Assembly (NCBI RefSeq): GCF_014201875.1
Contig: NZ_JACHFL010000012.1
Coordinates: 1-64,000 of the forward strand
Length of the DNA: 64,000 nucleotides
From: Deinococcus humi
GTDB lineage: Bacteria > Deinococcota > Deinococci > Deinococcales > Deinococcaceae
Reading direction: 5' to 3'
The notes under the pieces were generated by a model, which was not told the DNA's origin, did no database searches, and saw nothing but the letters and a program-made list of their open reading frames with translations. The first letter of the stretch is position 1, and every line of letters starts with the position of its first letter. The translations under genes and the position numbers were made by a program. Positions 52,231 to 61,957 of the stretch are shown here, in pieces.

Positions 52231-53040
52231 ATGCACTTCCTCACTGACCCCCTGCAGTTTGATTTCTTCGTGCGTGCGCTGCTGGCGGTGGGGCTGGTCA
52301 GCGTGCTGTGCGCCCTGGTGGGCGCGTGGGTGGTGCTGCGCGGCCTGAGTTACATCGGCGACGCCATGAGCCACGCGGTGCTGCCGGGCATCGTGGGGGC
52401 CTTCCTGTCGGGCGGCAGCCTGCTGCTGGGGGCGCTGGTGGCCGCCGTGCTGACCGCGCTGGGTATCGGCGTGGTGGGGCAGCGCAGCGGTCTCAAGCAG
52501 GACAGCGCCATCGGCATCGTGTTCGTGGGCATGTTCGCGCTGGGCATCGTGATGCTCTCGCGGGTGCCCACCTTTACCTCGGACCTCAGCCACTTTCTGA
52601 TCGGCAACCCGCTGGGCGTCACCGCCGCGGACCTGTGGGGAGCGCTGGCAGTGACGCTGGTGGTGGGCGCGGTGCTGGGCGCAGTCCAGAAGGAACTGCT
52701 GCTGGCTTCTTTCGATCCCACCGAGGCGCGGGCGGTGGGTCTGCCGGTCCGCAGGCTCGAAAGCCTGCTGCTGATCCTGATCGGGCTGGTGGTGGTGCTG
52801 ACCGTGCAACTGGTGGGAACCACCCTGAGCGTCAGCCTGCTGATCACTTCCAGCGCCGCTGCCCGCCTGCTGGCCCGCAGCCTGCCGCGCATGATCGCGC
52901 TAGCCGCCGCATTGGGCATCCTGGGCGGCGTGGTCGGGCTGTACCTCAGCTATTACCTGGACACCGCCACAGGCGCGACTATTGTGCTGGTGAACACGGC
53001 CGTCTTCCTGCTGGTGCTGCTGTTCCGGCGCAGGGAATAA
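52231..53040 (+). CDS. Mn/Zn-type metal ABC transporter, permease
   Basis: 269 residues from ATG 52231; GTG 52195 would add 12 residues, and neither start has a strong ribosome-binding site. About eight membrane helices with the ABC-3 motifs [20 protein letters not shown] and [26 protein letters not shown]. It forms the membrane channel of the metal importer with the ATPase encoded upstream. The gene ends 16 bases before the convergent DUF2268 gene. Confidence 0.92.
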   Translation: MHFLTDPLQFDFFVRALLAVGLVSVLCALVGAWVVLRGLSYIGDAMSHAVLPGIVGAFLSGGSLLLGALVAAVLTALGIGVVGQRSGLKQDSAIGIVFVGMFALGIVMLSRVPTFTSDLSHFLIGNPLGVTAADLWGALAVTLVVGAVLGAVQKELLLASFDPTEARAVGLPVRRLESLLLILIGLVVVLTVQLVGTTLSVSLLITSSAAARLLARSLPRMIALAAALGILGGVVGLYLSYYLDTATGATIVLVNTAVFLLVLLFRRRE

Positions 53041-53056
53041 GGGCCTGTGCCAGGGG

Positions 53057-53977
53057 TTAGACCGTGAACCAGCCCGACTGCGCCGCAATCACGCGCCAGG
53101 GGTCATACGTCGCTTCGGCAGGCGTGCGCCCCGTGCGGGCCAGATAGTCCTGCACCACGCGGTAGCCCAGCGCGTACCCGGCGTGATCGGGAATGCCCAG
53201 ACCGGAACTGCCCAGCCCCGGCGTCGCGCGTCCGCCAGCAAAGGCCGCCATCACCCCGTCGCCGAAGATGTAGCCGCGCACCACCCCGAAGTCCTGCTCA
53301 TTGAGCGCGGCCTGATAGCGCGGCTGAAGGCTTCGCAATTCGTCCAGGCCCAGCGTCGTCGTCCACGGCCCCAGACTCCCTGGGCCATGCAGGGCCGCCG
53401 CAAAGGACTCGGCCAGCCCCTCGGCCACCAGATACGCGCCCAGCGACATGGGAAAGGTCCAGTCGGGCAGGCCGAAGCGGACGTTGTGATTGAATTCGTG
53501 CGCCGTGACGGCGGGCAATTTGCACAGGTTGTGCGGCCCTGGCCACACCGAAAGCGTGACCCAGCCAGGGGTGTTGCCCGCCCCGGTGTAGCCCGCCTCG
53601 CCCAGTCCATCCGGTGAGGCCAGAAGCACGGCGAGACGGACTTCGGGCAGGGTCAGGCCATGCTCGGTGGGGCGCAACTCGTCAATGGCCTGTTGCAAGG
53701 CGGCACGATTATCTTGCTGAACGTTCGCCCGCTCCAGCATGTCCAGCGCGGCCAGGCCCTGTTCGCGGCCCATGTCGGGCAGATACAGCCGCATGGTGTG
53801 GGCTGCCGCCAGCGCCGGATCATGGCCCGCGCCGCCGGGCAGGTAGCGCAGCATGTTCTCCCAGACAGGGCGCAGCGGTTCCATCACGCTCTGGCGGAAG
53901 AGGGAGAGTTGCTGGTCTTCCGGGCGCCTGAGCACCTCGCGCAGGGCGCCCAGGGTGTCGATTTCAGTGATGTGCAT
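53057..53977 (-). CDS. DUF2268-family putative zinc-dependent protease
   Basis: 306 residues from ATG 53977 with GGAGG nine bases upstream. The metallopeptidase-like motif [13 protein letters not shown] (HExxH) is present, with a Glu-rich helix further on ([16 protein letters not shown]) that could supply the third ligand. The later [17 protein letters not shown] is a DUF2268 hallmark. There is no signal peptide, so it acts in the cytoplasm. Substrate unknown. Confidence 0.88.
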   Translation of the reverse strand: MHITEIDTLGALREVLRRPEDQQLSLFRQSVMEPLRPVWENMLRYLPGGAGHDPALAAAHTMRLYLPDMGREQGLAALDMLERANVQQDNRAALQQAIDELRPTEHGLTLPEVRLAVLLASPDGLGEAGYTGAGNTPGWVTLSVWPGPHNLCKLPAVTAHEFNHNVRFGLPDWTFPMSLGAYLVAEGLAESFAAALHGPGSLGPWTTTLGLDELRSLQPRYQAALNEQDFGVVRGYIFGDGVMAAFAGGRATPGLGSSGLGIPDHAGYALGYRVVQDYLARTGRTPAEATYDPWRVIAAQSGWFTV

Positions 53978-54073
53978 GTGCGTGACCTCCTGCCCCGCAC
54001 CGTAAGACCTCACGCCGCGTCAGGGTCAAGTCCGCGCCGCTATGACATCTGGCCTAGTGTGGGCAGGCCGCGT

Positions 54074-54220
54074 TAAACTCGTGTCAACGCTTCCGGGCTG
54101 CCCGGCGTTCGGCCTTCCCCCACTCAAAGGATGTTTCCAGTTGCGCCCCAACCACCTGTAATCACGGTTTGAATCGTCCTCCCAGCAGGTCTGGGATGGC
54201 CTTCGCCCGCAGGGGGTTGT
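54074..54220 (+). promoter_or_regulatory. Promoter and long 5' leader of the ABC-F gene, with a possible leader peptide
   Basis: TAAACT (54074–54079) is a good -10 box, giving transcription start near 54086 and a leader of about 135 nt, unusual among the leaderless genes of this window. The leader contains a 13-codon ORF (54131–54172, MFPVAPQPPVITV) and a small hairpin CCCAG–CAGGT–CTGGG (54181–54195). Its AAAGG lies directly against the ATG, a poor spacing. Attenuation control is inference. Confidence 0.4.
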
Positions 54221-55825
54221 GTGTTGTTGCGTATGACAGAGGTCGCCCGTGTTTACGGCGACGAGATGGTTTTTGAAGGTGTGAATCTGGAGATCAGTGC
54301 TGACGAGCGTCTGGCGCTGATCGGGGAAAATGGCAGCGGCAAGAGCACGCTGCTGCGCGTGCTGGCCGGTCTGGACATGCCGGACGCGGGTGTGGTGACG
54401 CGGGCAGGGCGAGTGGCCCTGCTGGCCCAACACACCGAAATCGGGGCGGGCACGCTGCTGGACGCCGTGACTCCCCCCGAATTGCAGCGGGCACGGCGGG
54501 CGTTCGAGGTGGCCTCCGCTGGGCTGGAATACGCCGATGACGCTGCCGTGCACACCTTCGCGGAGGCCGAGGAGGCGTACCGGCTGGCCGGAGGCTACGA
54601 CTTCGGGGCGCGGGCGGCGGGCGTACTGGGCGGCCTGGGGCTGGAGGCTGACCTGGACAGCACGCAACTTTCCGGCGGCCAGACCCGCCGCATGATGCTG
54701 GCGCGGCTGCTGCTCTCGCCCGCCGACGTGTACCTGCTGGACGAACCCACCAACCACCTGGATGCGGACGGCGCGGCGTGGCTGGAGGGCTGGATTCGTG
54801 ACTCGGCAGCCGCTTTTGTGCTGGCGAGCCATGACCGTGCTTTTCTGGACGCGGTGGCGGGGCGCACGGCAGAACTGGAGCGCGGCACGCTGACTGTCTA
54901 TCCGGGCGCTTACACGGTGGCAATGGAACTCAAGGCGACGCTGCGCGAGGCGCAGGAGCGTGATTACGCGGCCTTCAAGCGCAAGCGGGCGGCGCTGGAG
55001 GAAGAGCAGCGCCGTCAGGCCAGCAAGGGTGGGGTGGAGGAGAACCGGCGCCGTGCAAAAGACAATGACAAGTTCCGGTCCACCCACAAGGCAGAACGGG
55101 GGCAGCAGATTTTCTCGGCCAGGGCGAAAGCGATGCAGAAACAGATCGAGCGCCTGGACGCCGAGGCCACCGCCAAACCTTTTCAGGATCGCCGCGCCGT
55201 GCGCCTGGATTTACCTGCGGCCCCGCACGGTCCTTGCGAGGTGCTAAGCGTGCGGGAACTGGGCGTCTGTCGCGGGGGACAGGCCATTCTGCGCGGCGTT
55301 GATCTGGAGGTGCGCCGGGGAGACCGCATCGCCCTGACGGGGCCGAACGGCGGCGGCAAGAGCACGTTGCTGGGCGCATTGCTGGGGACACTGCCCCACC
55401 GGGGAGAGGTGCGGTGGGGACCAGGACTGACCCTCTACACGGCGGGGCAGCACGGCGAGGAACTGTCCGGGCTGGAGACGGTGGGGGACGCCCTGCTGGA
55501 CGCCAACGCAGAACTCACCCCGCACCAGTTGTACGAGGTGGCGGCGGGGCTGGGCCTGCCGGGCGGACCATCCTTTCCTCTGGCCGGTCTGTCTGGCGGG
55601 CAGCGCACCCGCCTGAGCCTGGCCCGCCTGAGCGTCACGCGGGCGCAGGTGCTGGTGCTGGACGAACCGACAAATCACCTGGACATCCGCGCCATTGAGG
55701 CGTTGGAGGCGCTCCTGCTGGACTTTCCCGGCACCGTCCTCCTCGCCAGCCATGACCGCGCCCTGATCGGGCGGGTGGCGACGCGGGTGTGGACCGTGGA
55801 CGGCGGCGAGGTCAGGGAGGACTAG
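54221..55825 (+). CDS. ABC-F family ATPase (ribosome-associated type)
   Basis: 534 residues from GTG 54221 (ATG 54233 is the alternative start). Two ABC domains in one chain without membrane segments: Walker A GENGSGKSTLL and GPNGGGKSTLL, signatures LSGGQTRRM and LSGGQRTRL, Walker B VYLLDEPTNHLD and VLVLDEPTNHLD. The linker between them (AAFKRKRAALEEEQRRQ…) is the long basic coiled segment that reaches into the ribosome in this family. Members rescue stalled ribosomes or protect against antibiotics; which applies here is open. An unusual long leader precedes the gene. Confidence 0.92.
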   Translation: MLLRMTEVARVYGDEMVFEGVNLEISADERLALIGENGSGKSTLLRVLAGLDMPDAGVVTRAGRVALLAQHTEIGAGTLLDAVTPPELQRARRAFEVASAGLEYADDAAVHTFAEAEEAYRLAGGYDFGARAAGVLGGLGLEADLDSTQLSGGQTRRMMLARLLLSPADVYLLDEPTNHLDADGAAWLEGWIRDSAAAFVLASHDRAFLDAVAGRTAELERGTLTVYPGAYTVAMELKATLREAQERDYAAFKRKRAALEEEQRRQASKGGVEENRRRAKDNDKFRSTHKAERGQQIFSARAKAMQKQIERLDAEATAKPFQDRRAVRLDLPAAPHGPCEVLSVRELGVCRGGQAILRGVDLEVRRGDRIALTGPNGGGKSTLLGALLGTLPHRGEVRWGPGLTLYTAGQHGEELSGLETVGDALLDANAELTPHQLYEVAAGLGLPGGPSFPLAGLSGGQRTRLSLARLSVTRAQVLVLDEPTNHLDIRAIEALEALLLDFPGTVLLASHDRALIGRVATRVWTVDGGEVRED

Positions 55826-55846
55826 GGGGCCGTGCCCGTTCCCGGC

Positions 55847-56368
55847 CTACTGGAAACGCACGGTCGCCAGCACCTTGCTGAACAAGGCGTTGGCCGCCGC
55901 GTAACGTTCGGGCGAGTCGGTCAGCTGGAACGAATACAGGTTGCGTGCGCCGTTGCCGTACCACACGCGAATCCGGAGCTGGCCCTGCGGATGGGTCACG
56001 CTGTATTCGCGCTCGGTGCCGCCCACACCGCCGTAACGGGCGGCCTTGCTGGACAGCTGCTTGATGGTCACGCCGCTGGATTTCAGGCCGGTCTCGAACT
56101 TGCTGAATTCGGTGTTCAGGTCCACCGCCGCGCCGTTCTTGGGCATGAACAGCAGCCGGATCAGTGTGGCGGGCGGGGCCTTGGCCGACACCAGACTGAC
56201 GCCAGAAGTGCCGTCGGCAAAATCGGCCCCCAGCCAGCCCTGCGGCAGGCTGACCTTGAAGGGCAGTTTGGGGTCGCTGAAGGGCACCAGCGTCTGCGCG
56301 CCCGCCATGCCGAGGCTGGCGGCCCCCAGGGTCAGCGCGGCGGCGGTCAACAGGGAAGAAGCGTTCAT
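55847..56368 (-). CDS. Secreted hypothetical protein (PsbP/DUF1795-like)
   Basis: 173 residues. A signal peptide (LLTAAALTLGAASLGMAGAQ) precedes a small alpha/beta domain beginning FSDPKLPFKVSLPQGWLGAD and ending YSFQLTDSPERYAAANALFSKVLATVRF, the usual PsbP/DUF1795 frame. TACCGT (56375–56380, complement) ends six bases before the ATG, the leaderless pattern. Function unknown; probably envelope or stress related. Confidence 0.8.
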   Translation of the reverse strand: MNASSLLTAAALTLGAASLGMAGAQTLVPFSDPKLPFKVSLPQGWLGADFADGTSGVSLVSAKAPPATLIRLLFMPKNGAAVDLNTEFSKFETGLKSSGVTIKQLSSKAARYGGVGGTEREYSVTHPQGQLRIRVWYGNGARNLYSFQLTDSPERYAAANALFSKVLATVRFQ

Positions 56369-56425
56369 ACACGGACGGTAGCAATTCCCGGTGAGGACTC
56401 CCCCCGGCTTGCGATCAGGGGAGCG

Positions 56426-57016
56426 TCAGCGCGGGACCAGCCCTGGCCGGGGCCACAAGCGCAGGTTGGCCGGTCCCGCCACGTCGCGCAGGTCCACCGG
56501 GCCGTACACACGGCTGTCCAGGCTGGCCCCCAGGCGGCGGTTGTCGCCCAGCACCCAGACCTTGCCCGGCGGCACGGTCAGCGCGGGCTGGTCCCGCGAA
56601 AAACCGTCGCTGGCGTAACTCTCCGCCAGCGGTTTGCCGTTCAGGACGACGCGCCCCTCCTGAATAGCCACCGTGTCACCCTCCAGCGCCACAGCGCGCT
56701 TGACGTTGTAGGGGCGGTGGCGCACGCCCCAGACCGTTTCATAACTGTATGGGCTGTCTGCCGGAGCCTTGAAGATCAGCAGGTCGCCGCGGCGTGGATA
56801 CGACGTGGGCAGATGGGCGGCCCGCAACCAGCGCGGGTATTTCAGCAACAGCAGCAGGTCCCCGGTGTGCAGGGTGTCATTCATGGAGTCGCCGTCCACG
56901 CGGGCCAGGGTGCCCACGAAGGTGGTCAGCAGGTACACCGGCAACAGCGCCCCCAGAATCCAGATTCGCCAGGCCTGTTTCCAGGGGCTGGTTGGAGGTC
57001 GGGGCACCGGATTCAC
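56426..57016 (-). CDS. lepB: Signal peptidase I
   Basis: 196 residues from GTG 57016, supported by TAGCCT eight bases upstream; the open frame goes back to 57133. One membrane segment (about 17–37) precedes catalytic Ser44 (VDGDSMNDTL) and Lys106 (YNVKRAVALEGD), with the box-E motif VWVLGDNRRLGASLDSR. It removes signal peptides from exported proteins at the outer face of the cytoplasmic membrane. Shorter than E. coli LepB, but of the usual Gram-positive/Deinococcus size. Confidence 0.93.
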   Translation of the reverse strand: MNPVPRPPTSPWKQAWRIWILGALLPVYLLTTFVGTLARVDGDSMNDTLHTGDLLLLLKYPRWLRAAHLPTSYPRRGDLLIFKAPADSPYSYETVWGVRHRPYNVKRAVALEGDTVAIQEGRVVLNGKPLAESYASDGFSRDQPALTVPPGKVWVLGDNRRLGASLDSRVYGPVDLRDVAGPANLRLWPRPGLVPR

Positions 57017-57194
57017 GGCTGCCCAGGCTAGCAGAGTGGGCCGGGTTGGGAATCCCACCCCATCTCTAGCGGTTGAACGGGAGGCCGGGTCAGACAGCCT
57101 GCACATGGAATTCTGGGTGGGCACGCTGGCCACTCAACCGGGCGGCACCTTTACCGTCGCTTGAGAATTTAGAGGAGTTTTCCAAATTCGGCTT

Positions 57195-57200
57195 TACCCT
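57195..57200 (+). promoter_or_regulatory. -10 box of the leaderless FKBP promoter
   Basis: TACCCT ends seven bases before ATG 57208 and selects that ATG within an open frame starting at 57073. Confidence 0.65.
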
Positions 57201-57207
57201 GCGGGGC

Positions 57208-57549
57208 ATGAGCACCTCCGAACAGCCCCAACTCAAGGTTGACAAGTACGAAGAAGGCAGTGGGGCTCCCGCCCAGACTGGAAAGATGGTCCGGGTCCAC
57301 TACACCGGCATGCTGGAGAACGGCCAGAAATTCGATTCCAGCCGGGACCGGGGTGAACCCATCGAATTCCCGCTGGGCGTGGGTTACGTGATTCCGGGCT
57401 GGGACCAGGGAATCGCGCAACTCCGGGTGGGGGACAAGGCCAAACTGACTGTCCCAGCCTCGCTCGGGTACGGCGAGGCGGGCGTTCCCGGCGTGATTCC
57501 CGGCGGCGCCACGCTGATTTTCGATGTGGAACTGGTGGATGTGCGCTGA
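57208..57549 (+). CDS. FKBP-type peptidyl-prolyl cis-trans isomerase
   Basis: 113 residues, a single FKBP domain: VRVHYTGMLENGQKFDSSRD, PIEFPLGVGYVIPGWDQGI, VPASLGYGEAGVPGVIPGGA and TLIFDVELVDVR. The aromatic residues of the active pocket (Tyr, Phe, Trp, Tyr, Phe) are present, so it should be active. No signal peptide; a cytoplasmic folding helper. Monocistronic from a leaderless promoter. Confidence 0.94.
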   Translation: MSTSEQPQLKVDKYEEGSGAPAQTGKMVRVHYTGMLENGQKFDSSRDRGEPIEFPLGVGYVIPGWDQGIAQLRVGDKAKLTVPASLGYGEAGVPGVIPGGATLIFDVELVDVR

Positions 57550-57686
57550 AAATTCGTCCTGAGCAGCTCGCCCAGAGCTCTGTCTGATCCCCCTTCTGCC
57601 CTCCTGCACGATCCGGGCCACCGGCACTGGCGTCTGCCTCTTTCGGCGGACGCAACCCCGGCCCGGTTGGGGGCGTAATGTGAATC

Positions 57687-58475
57687 ATGACGAATCCTGA
57701 CGATCAGCAGGCTCCGACGGGAAGCAACCCGGTGAGCGAGACCGGGCAGGGCGGGAGCAGACCGCAGGGCAATGCGCCCTCGTGGATGGATGATGTGCTG
57801 GGCAGCCCAAATCCGGGTGGCTCGGCCCGACCTCTCGGCCCCGACATGGGCAAGCGCGATCCTGGCACGCCCAACCTCAGCAAGGCCCCTGCCCAGGCAC
57901 ATGATCTCCGGATTCCTGAACCCGCGCGTCCCGCCCCGGCTGCTGTCCCCGAGGACTGGATCTCGCGGGTCACAGGGAACCCGCCCCCGTCTAGTGCACC
58001 GCAAAGTAATGGCTTCCAGACTCAGCCGCAGACCCCACCGCGCTCCAATGCGCCCGGGTTGGATGCCTGGGGCGAGCCTCAGCGCCCCATCCCGCAGCCT
58101 CCCATGGCCCAGGCCGACGAGCGCCCCGTCAGGCCATACGCTCCGGACGCCTCGCCGGCGGGCGACGTGGCCCAGAAACGCCTGATCGCCGGACTGCTGG
58201 CTATTTTCCTGGGCAGTCTGGGCATCCACAAGTTTTACCTGGGCCTGAACACCCAGGGCCTGATGATCCTGGGTGTCAACATCGGGGTCTGGGTGCTGGC
58301 CCTGCTGGTTGGCCTGCTCACGCTCGGACTCGGTCTGATCATCACCCTGCCGCTGGCCGGGCTGGTCAGCAGCGCGCTGGGCCTGCTGGGCCTGATCGAG
58401 GGCATCCTGTATCTGACCAAATCCGACACGGACTTTCAGCGCGATTATCTGGTGGGCAAGAAGCCCTGGCTGTAA
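57687..58475 (+). CDS. TM2-domain membrane protein with a disordered N-terminus
   Basis: 262 residues. Residues 1–150 are Pro/Gly/Gln/Ser-rich and probably disordered, with a DVLGSPNPGG repeat-like pattern and PEDWISRVTGNPPP in the middle. The TM2 domain starts with QKRLIAGLLAIFLGSLGIHK and FYLGLNTQGLMIL, then two further membrane stretches. TAATGT ends five bases before the ATG. The TM2 domain's role in bacteria is unclear. Strong terminator after the gene. Confidence 0.85.
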   Translation: MTNPDDQQAPTGSNPVSETGQGGSRPQGNAPSWMDDVLGSPNPGGSARPLGPDMGKRDPGTPNLSKAPAQAHDLRIPEPARPAPAAVPEDWISRVTGNPPPSSAPQSNGFQTQPQTPPRSNAPGLDAWGEPQRPIPQPPMAQADERPVRPYAPDASPAGDVAQKRLIAGLLAIFLGSLGIHKFYLGLNTQGLMILGVNIGVWVLALLVGLLTLGLGLIITLPLAGLVSSALGLLGLIEGILYLTKSDTDFQRDYLVGKKPWL

Positions 58476-58479
58476 GACA

Positions 58480-58538
58480 AGAGCAAACCGTCCAACGAAG
58501 GCAGGAAGCGGTTGGACGGTTTGCTCTGTAGATTTTTC
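58480..58538. terminator. Bidirectional terminator with 17-bp stem
   Basis: AGAGCAAACCGTCCAAC (58480–58496) pairs perfectly with GTTGGACGGTTTGCTCT (58511–58527); TGTAGATTTTT follows on the plus strand. It lies between the convergent TM2 and PLP-enzyme genes. Confidence 0.9.
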
Positions 58539-58547
58539 AGCGGTGTT

Positions 58548-59804
58548 TTACAGCGCCCCGGCGATATCCGCCTTCAGGTCCTTGACGTCTTCCACGCCCA
58601 CGCTCATGCGGATGGTCTGGGGGGTCACCCCGGCGGCAAGTCGGGCGGCTTCGGGAACGCGCCCGTGGGTGGTGGTCCAGGGGTGGACGACCAGAGTGCG
58701 AACGTCACCCAGATTGGGCGCGATCCGCAGCACGCGCAGACGTGACAGGAAGGCGGCGGGGTCTGGCACCTCGAAAGCCAGCACCGCGCCGGAGCCGTGC
58801 CGCAGGTAGCGCCCGGCCTGGTCATGGAAGGGGTGACCCTCCAGACCGGGATAGCTGACCTTGCCCACGCCGGGCTGGGTCTGCAGCCAGCGGGCCAGTT
58901 CCAGCGCACTCTCGCACTCGCGTGACAGGCGCAGCGCCAGCGTCTCCAGGCCCTGCGCGATCAGAAAGGCGCTGTGGGGAGCCAGGGTCATGCCCAGTTG
59001 ACTGGCCCCCAGCCAGCGTTGCCGCCAAGCCAGGGCCGCGTCGCCACGCACTTTCAAGACGCTGTTCTCGCCGCCGTCGGTGTAGCTGGGGTTGCGGCTC
59101 AGGTCCTGCCGGGCCCCCACGGTGACGCTTCCACCCATCACGCTGCCGTGCCCCCCCGCCCACTTGGTCAGGGACTGCGACACGATGTCTGCCCCGTACT
59201 CCAGCGGGCGGCACAGGTAGCCCACGCCGCCGCAGGTGTTGTCGATGGCCAGCAGGGCCCCGTGCTCGTGCGCAATCCCGGCAAACGGGTCAAGATCGGC
59301 GATGTCCCCGGCGGGATTGCTGATCATCTCGGCCCAGACCAGACGGGTGTTGTCCTGCATGGCGGCCCGCACAGCGTCGGGGGTATTGTCCACCAGCGTC
59401 GCGGAAATGCCCATCAGCGGCAGGATGTTGTTCAGCATGCCGGTGGTGCCCCCGAACAGGCTGGACGCCGACACCACATGATCCCCGGCGCGGCACGCGC
59501 TCAGCAGGGCCGTGAGGGTGGCGGCCTGTCCGCTGGCGAGCGCCACCGTGCTCGCCCCGCCCTCCAGCGCGGTAATCCGGTCTTCCAGTGCGCGGACAGT
59601 CGGGTTTTGAAGGCGAGCGTAGCTGAGGCCGGTGTTGTTCTGAAACTCGTCCTGTGCCTGCGCCAGGGTGTCGAATTGAAAGGCGGCGGCGGCGTGGATG
59701 GGCAGGCCCACCGTCTGCCCCAACCCGCGCGGAATACTGGTGTGGACGGCAGCGGTCTGGTAGCTCCAGTCGGTGTCGGTCGGGTCAGTGGGAAAATCGC
59801 TCAT
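58548..59804 (-). CDS. O-acetylhomoserine sulfhydrylase / cystathionine gamma-synthase family PLP enzyme
   Basis: 418 residues. Cys/Met metabolism PLP-dependent fold: SYARLQNPTVRALEDRITAL, ALASGQAATLTALLSA, and the PLP lysine in SQSLTKWAGGHGSVMGG. The length and the early NPT pattern favour O-acetylhomoserine sulfhydrylase (MetY) over the shorter cystathionine enzymes, but the two cannot be told apart safely. TAGCGT (59811–59816, complement) ends six bases before the ATG, so no SAM riboswitch can precede the coding sequence. Confidence 0.88.
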   Translation of the reverse strand: MSDFPTDPTDTDWSYQTAAVHTSIPRGLGQTVGLPIHAAAAFQFDTLAQAQDEFQNNTGLSYARLQNPTVRALEDRITALEGGASTVALASGQAATLTALLSACRAGDHVVSASSLFGGTTGMLNNILPLMGISATLVDNTPDAVRAAMQDNTRLVWAEMISNPAGDIADLDPFAGIAHEHGALLAIDNTCGGVGYLCRPLEYGADIVSQSLTKWAGGHGSVMGGSVTVGARQDLSRNPSYTDGGENSVLKVRGDAALAWRQRWLGASQLGMTLAPHSAFLIAQGLETLALRLSRECESALELARWLQTQPGVGKVSYPGLEGHPFHDQAGRYLRHGSGAVLAFEVPDPAAFLSRLRVLRIAPNLGDVRTLVVHPWTTTHGRVPEAARLAAGVTPQTIRMSVGVEDVKDLKADIAGAL

Positions 59805-59921
59805 ATGCTCACGCTACGCGCCTCCGCCCGTGGCTGTGTTGGGCATGTCCGCACGACACCACGAGGAAGGATGGCCCTCACTATGGCACCCGTGCCGCGT
59901 CCCGAACAGGTTTCAGACCCT

Positions 59922-60329
59922 CTAGAGCCTGGAAGGTCCGTTTCCGGTGGACTGGGCTTTGAGCACGTCCCGGATCTCGGCCAGCAGTTTTTCCTCGTTG
60001 CTGGGTTCGACCACGGGTGGCTTCTTCTCGCGCTTGAGGCGTTCGGTCAGGTGATTTACCGGCACGATGACCAGAAAGTAGATGATGGCCGCCGTCAGGA
60101 CAAAGCTGAGCAGCGCCGTGAGGAACGCGCCGTACTTGAAAATACTGCCGTTGATCGTGAAGGTCAGAGCCGTGAAATCCGGCACCCCACCAAAGATGCC
60201 GATGATCGGCAGGATCAGGCCGCTGGTAAAGGAGTCCACCACCCTGCTGAAGGCCGCGCCGATCAGGACACCGACCGCCAGATCAATGAGATTGCCGCGC
60301 AACAGAAACTTCTGGAATCCACTGAGCAT
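59922..60329 (-). CDS. mscL: Large-conductance mechanosensitive channel MscL
   Basis: 135 residues from ATG 60329; the open frame runs back through the next gene, but that part is out of frame with it. MscL features: FQKFLLRGNLIDLAVGVLIG (amphipathic N-terminal helix and TM1), the periplasmic loop, TALLSFVLTAAIIYFLVIVP (TM2) and the basic LTERLKREKK C-terminal helix. The channel opens on hypo-osmotic shock and releases solutes, the counterpart of the osmoprotectant importer at 21–25 kb. CACACT lies six bases before the ATG. Confidence 0.94.
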   Translation of the reverse strand: MLSGFQKFLLRGNLIDLAVGVLIGAAFSRVVDSFTSGLILPIIGIFGGVPDFTALTFTINGSIFKYGAFLTALLSFVLTAAIIYFLVIVPVNHLTERLKREKKPPVVEPSNEEKLLAEIRDVLKAQSTGNGPSRL

Positions 60330-60412
60330 CTGTGAAGTGTGCTTGATCTGACGATGAACCGCAATGGTTTTGCTGGTGCCCTCAGCAACCACGGCCCAGC
60401 CCACACCTGGGC

Positions 60413-61078
<666 letters not shown>

Positions 61079-61099
61079 AACACCGCAGGGTAACGCAGC

Positions 61100-61957
61100 T
61101 CAGCCGGGATACGGCGCGGCCAGTGCTCCCATCAGCGGAGAGCGCACCAGGAGTTTCCGGGTACTCCAGCCATCGTCCCGGATGCCCCGCTCCAGATCGT
61201 GCAGCGCCGCGCCCAGCAGATGCGCCCACCACAGCGGGGTCAGCAGTGCGAGGTCTTCATCGTTCAGCGCACTGTGTTCGGCGTAACCGCGCACCACATC
61301 GTCATGGACCCCACGCCAGGCAAGGGCAAAATCCTCCATGGGATCAGCGGGACGGGTGAACTCGAAGTCCAGCAGGCCGGTCCAGACGTCCATCTGCACA
61401 CGAAGATTCCAGGGCGTGAAGTCACCGTGGATGAGGGTTTGGGGGCGCGGACCGGGGCGAACTTCTGCCAGGGCGGTGCGGGCACGATGCAGATGCCATC
61501 GGCAGAGCCGCACGTTCGAGGGATGGGCGATCTCCTGGGCGTCCAGCAGTGCGTCGGCGACTGGATCGTTCAGAACGTCCAGGGCATCGCTCCAGCCCGG
61601 GCGCGGGGGTGGGCATGGTAAATCCCGCCAGCGGGCCTGCAGGTCAGCCAGCCAGCGCCCACGCCTGCGGGCGTCCTCACGGGGGGCAGGGTTGCCCGGC
61701 ACAAAGTCATGCAGGGACCACAACGCGCCGTCCATTGCCTGAGGCCCGCGTCTAAGGAGGGGGAGATTCAGGTGTGTCCTGCTCACCAGATTCAAAACGT
61801 CCAGCTCGTACCTCACTTCGGCCTCAGGAGCATGCCAGCGGCGCAGAACGGCCCTCTCCTGTCTGTCCCGGACTTGCCAGTGGCGGTTCAGGCGACCTCC
61901 CAGTTCTCCCTGTAACCGGAGATTCCAGGCGTCAAGAAGTGCCAGGGGCGGGTTCAT
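61100..61957 (-). CDS. Aminoglycoside phosphotransferase (APH)-family kinase-like protein
   Basis: 285 residues. Protein-kinase-like fold with the catalytic loop TLIHGDFTPWNLRV (Asp, Asn) and the metal-binding LLDFEFTRPADPMEDFAL. Its ATG overlaps the stop of the upstream MBL gene by four bases (ATGA), so they are coupled. APH-family proteins phosphorylate diverse small molecules (choline, sugars, antibiotics); antibiotic resistance is not implied. Substrate unknown. Confidence 0.88.
   Translation of the reverse strand: MNPPLALLDAWNLRLQGELGGRLNRHWQVRDRQERAVLRRWHAPEAEVRYELDVLNLVSRTHLNLPLLRRGPQAMDGALWSLHDFVPGNPAPREDARRRGRWLADLQARWRDLPCPPPRPGWSDALDVLNDPVADALLDAQEIAHPSNVRLCRWHLHRARTALAEVRPGPRPQTLIHGDFTPWNLRVQMDVWTGLLDFEFTRPADPMEDFALAWRGVHDDVVRGYAEHSALNDEDLALLTPLWWAHLLGAALHDLERGIRDDGWSTRKLLVRSPLMGALAAPYPG

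Noticed and set aside
54160..54185. tRNA-like T-arm (GGTTTGAATC)
   Set aside because: The flanking bases do not form an acceptor stem or anticodon arm; it lies in the ABC-F leader.
59805..59920. SAM riboswitch ahead of the Met/Cys PLP enzyme
   Set aside because: The gene appears leaderless (TAGCGT six bases before ATG), and no aptamer-like structure was seen.
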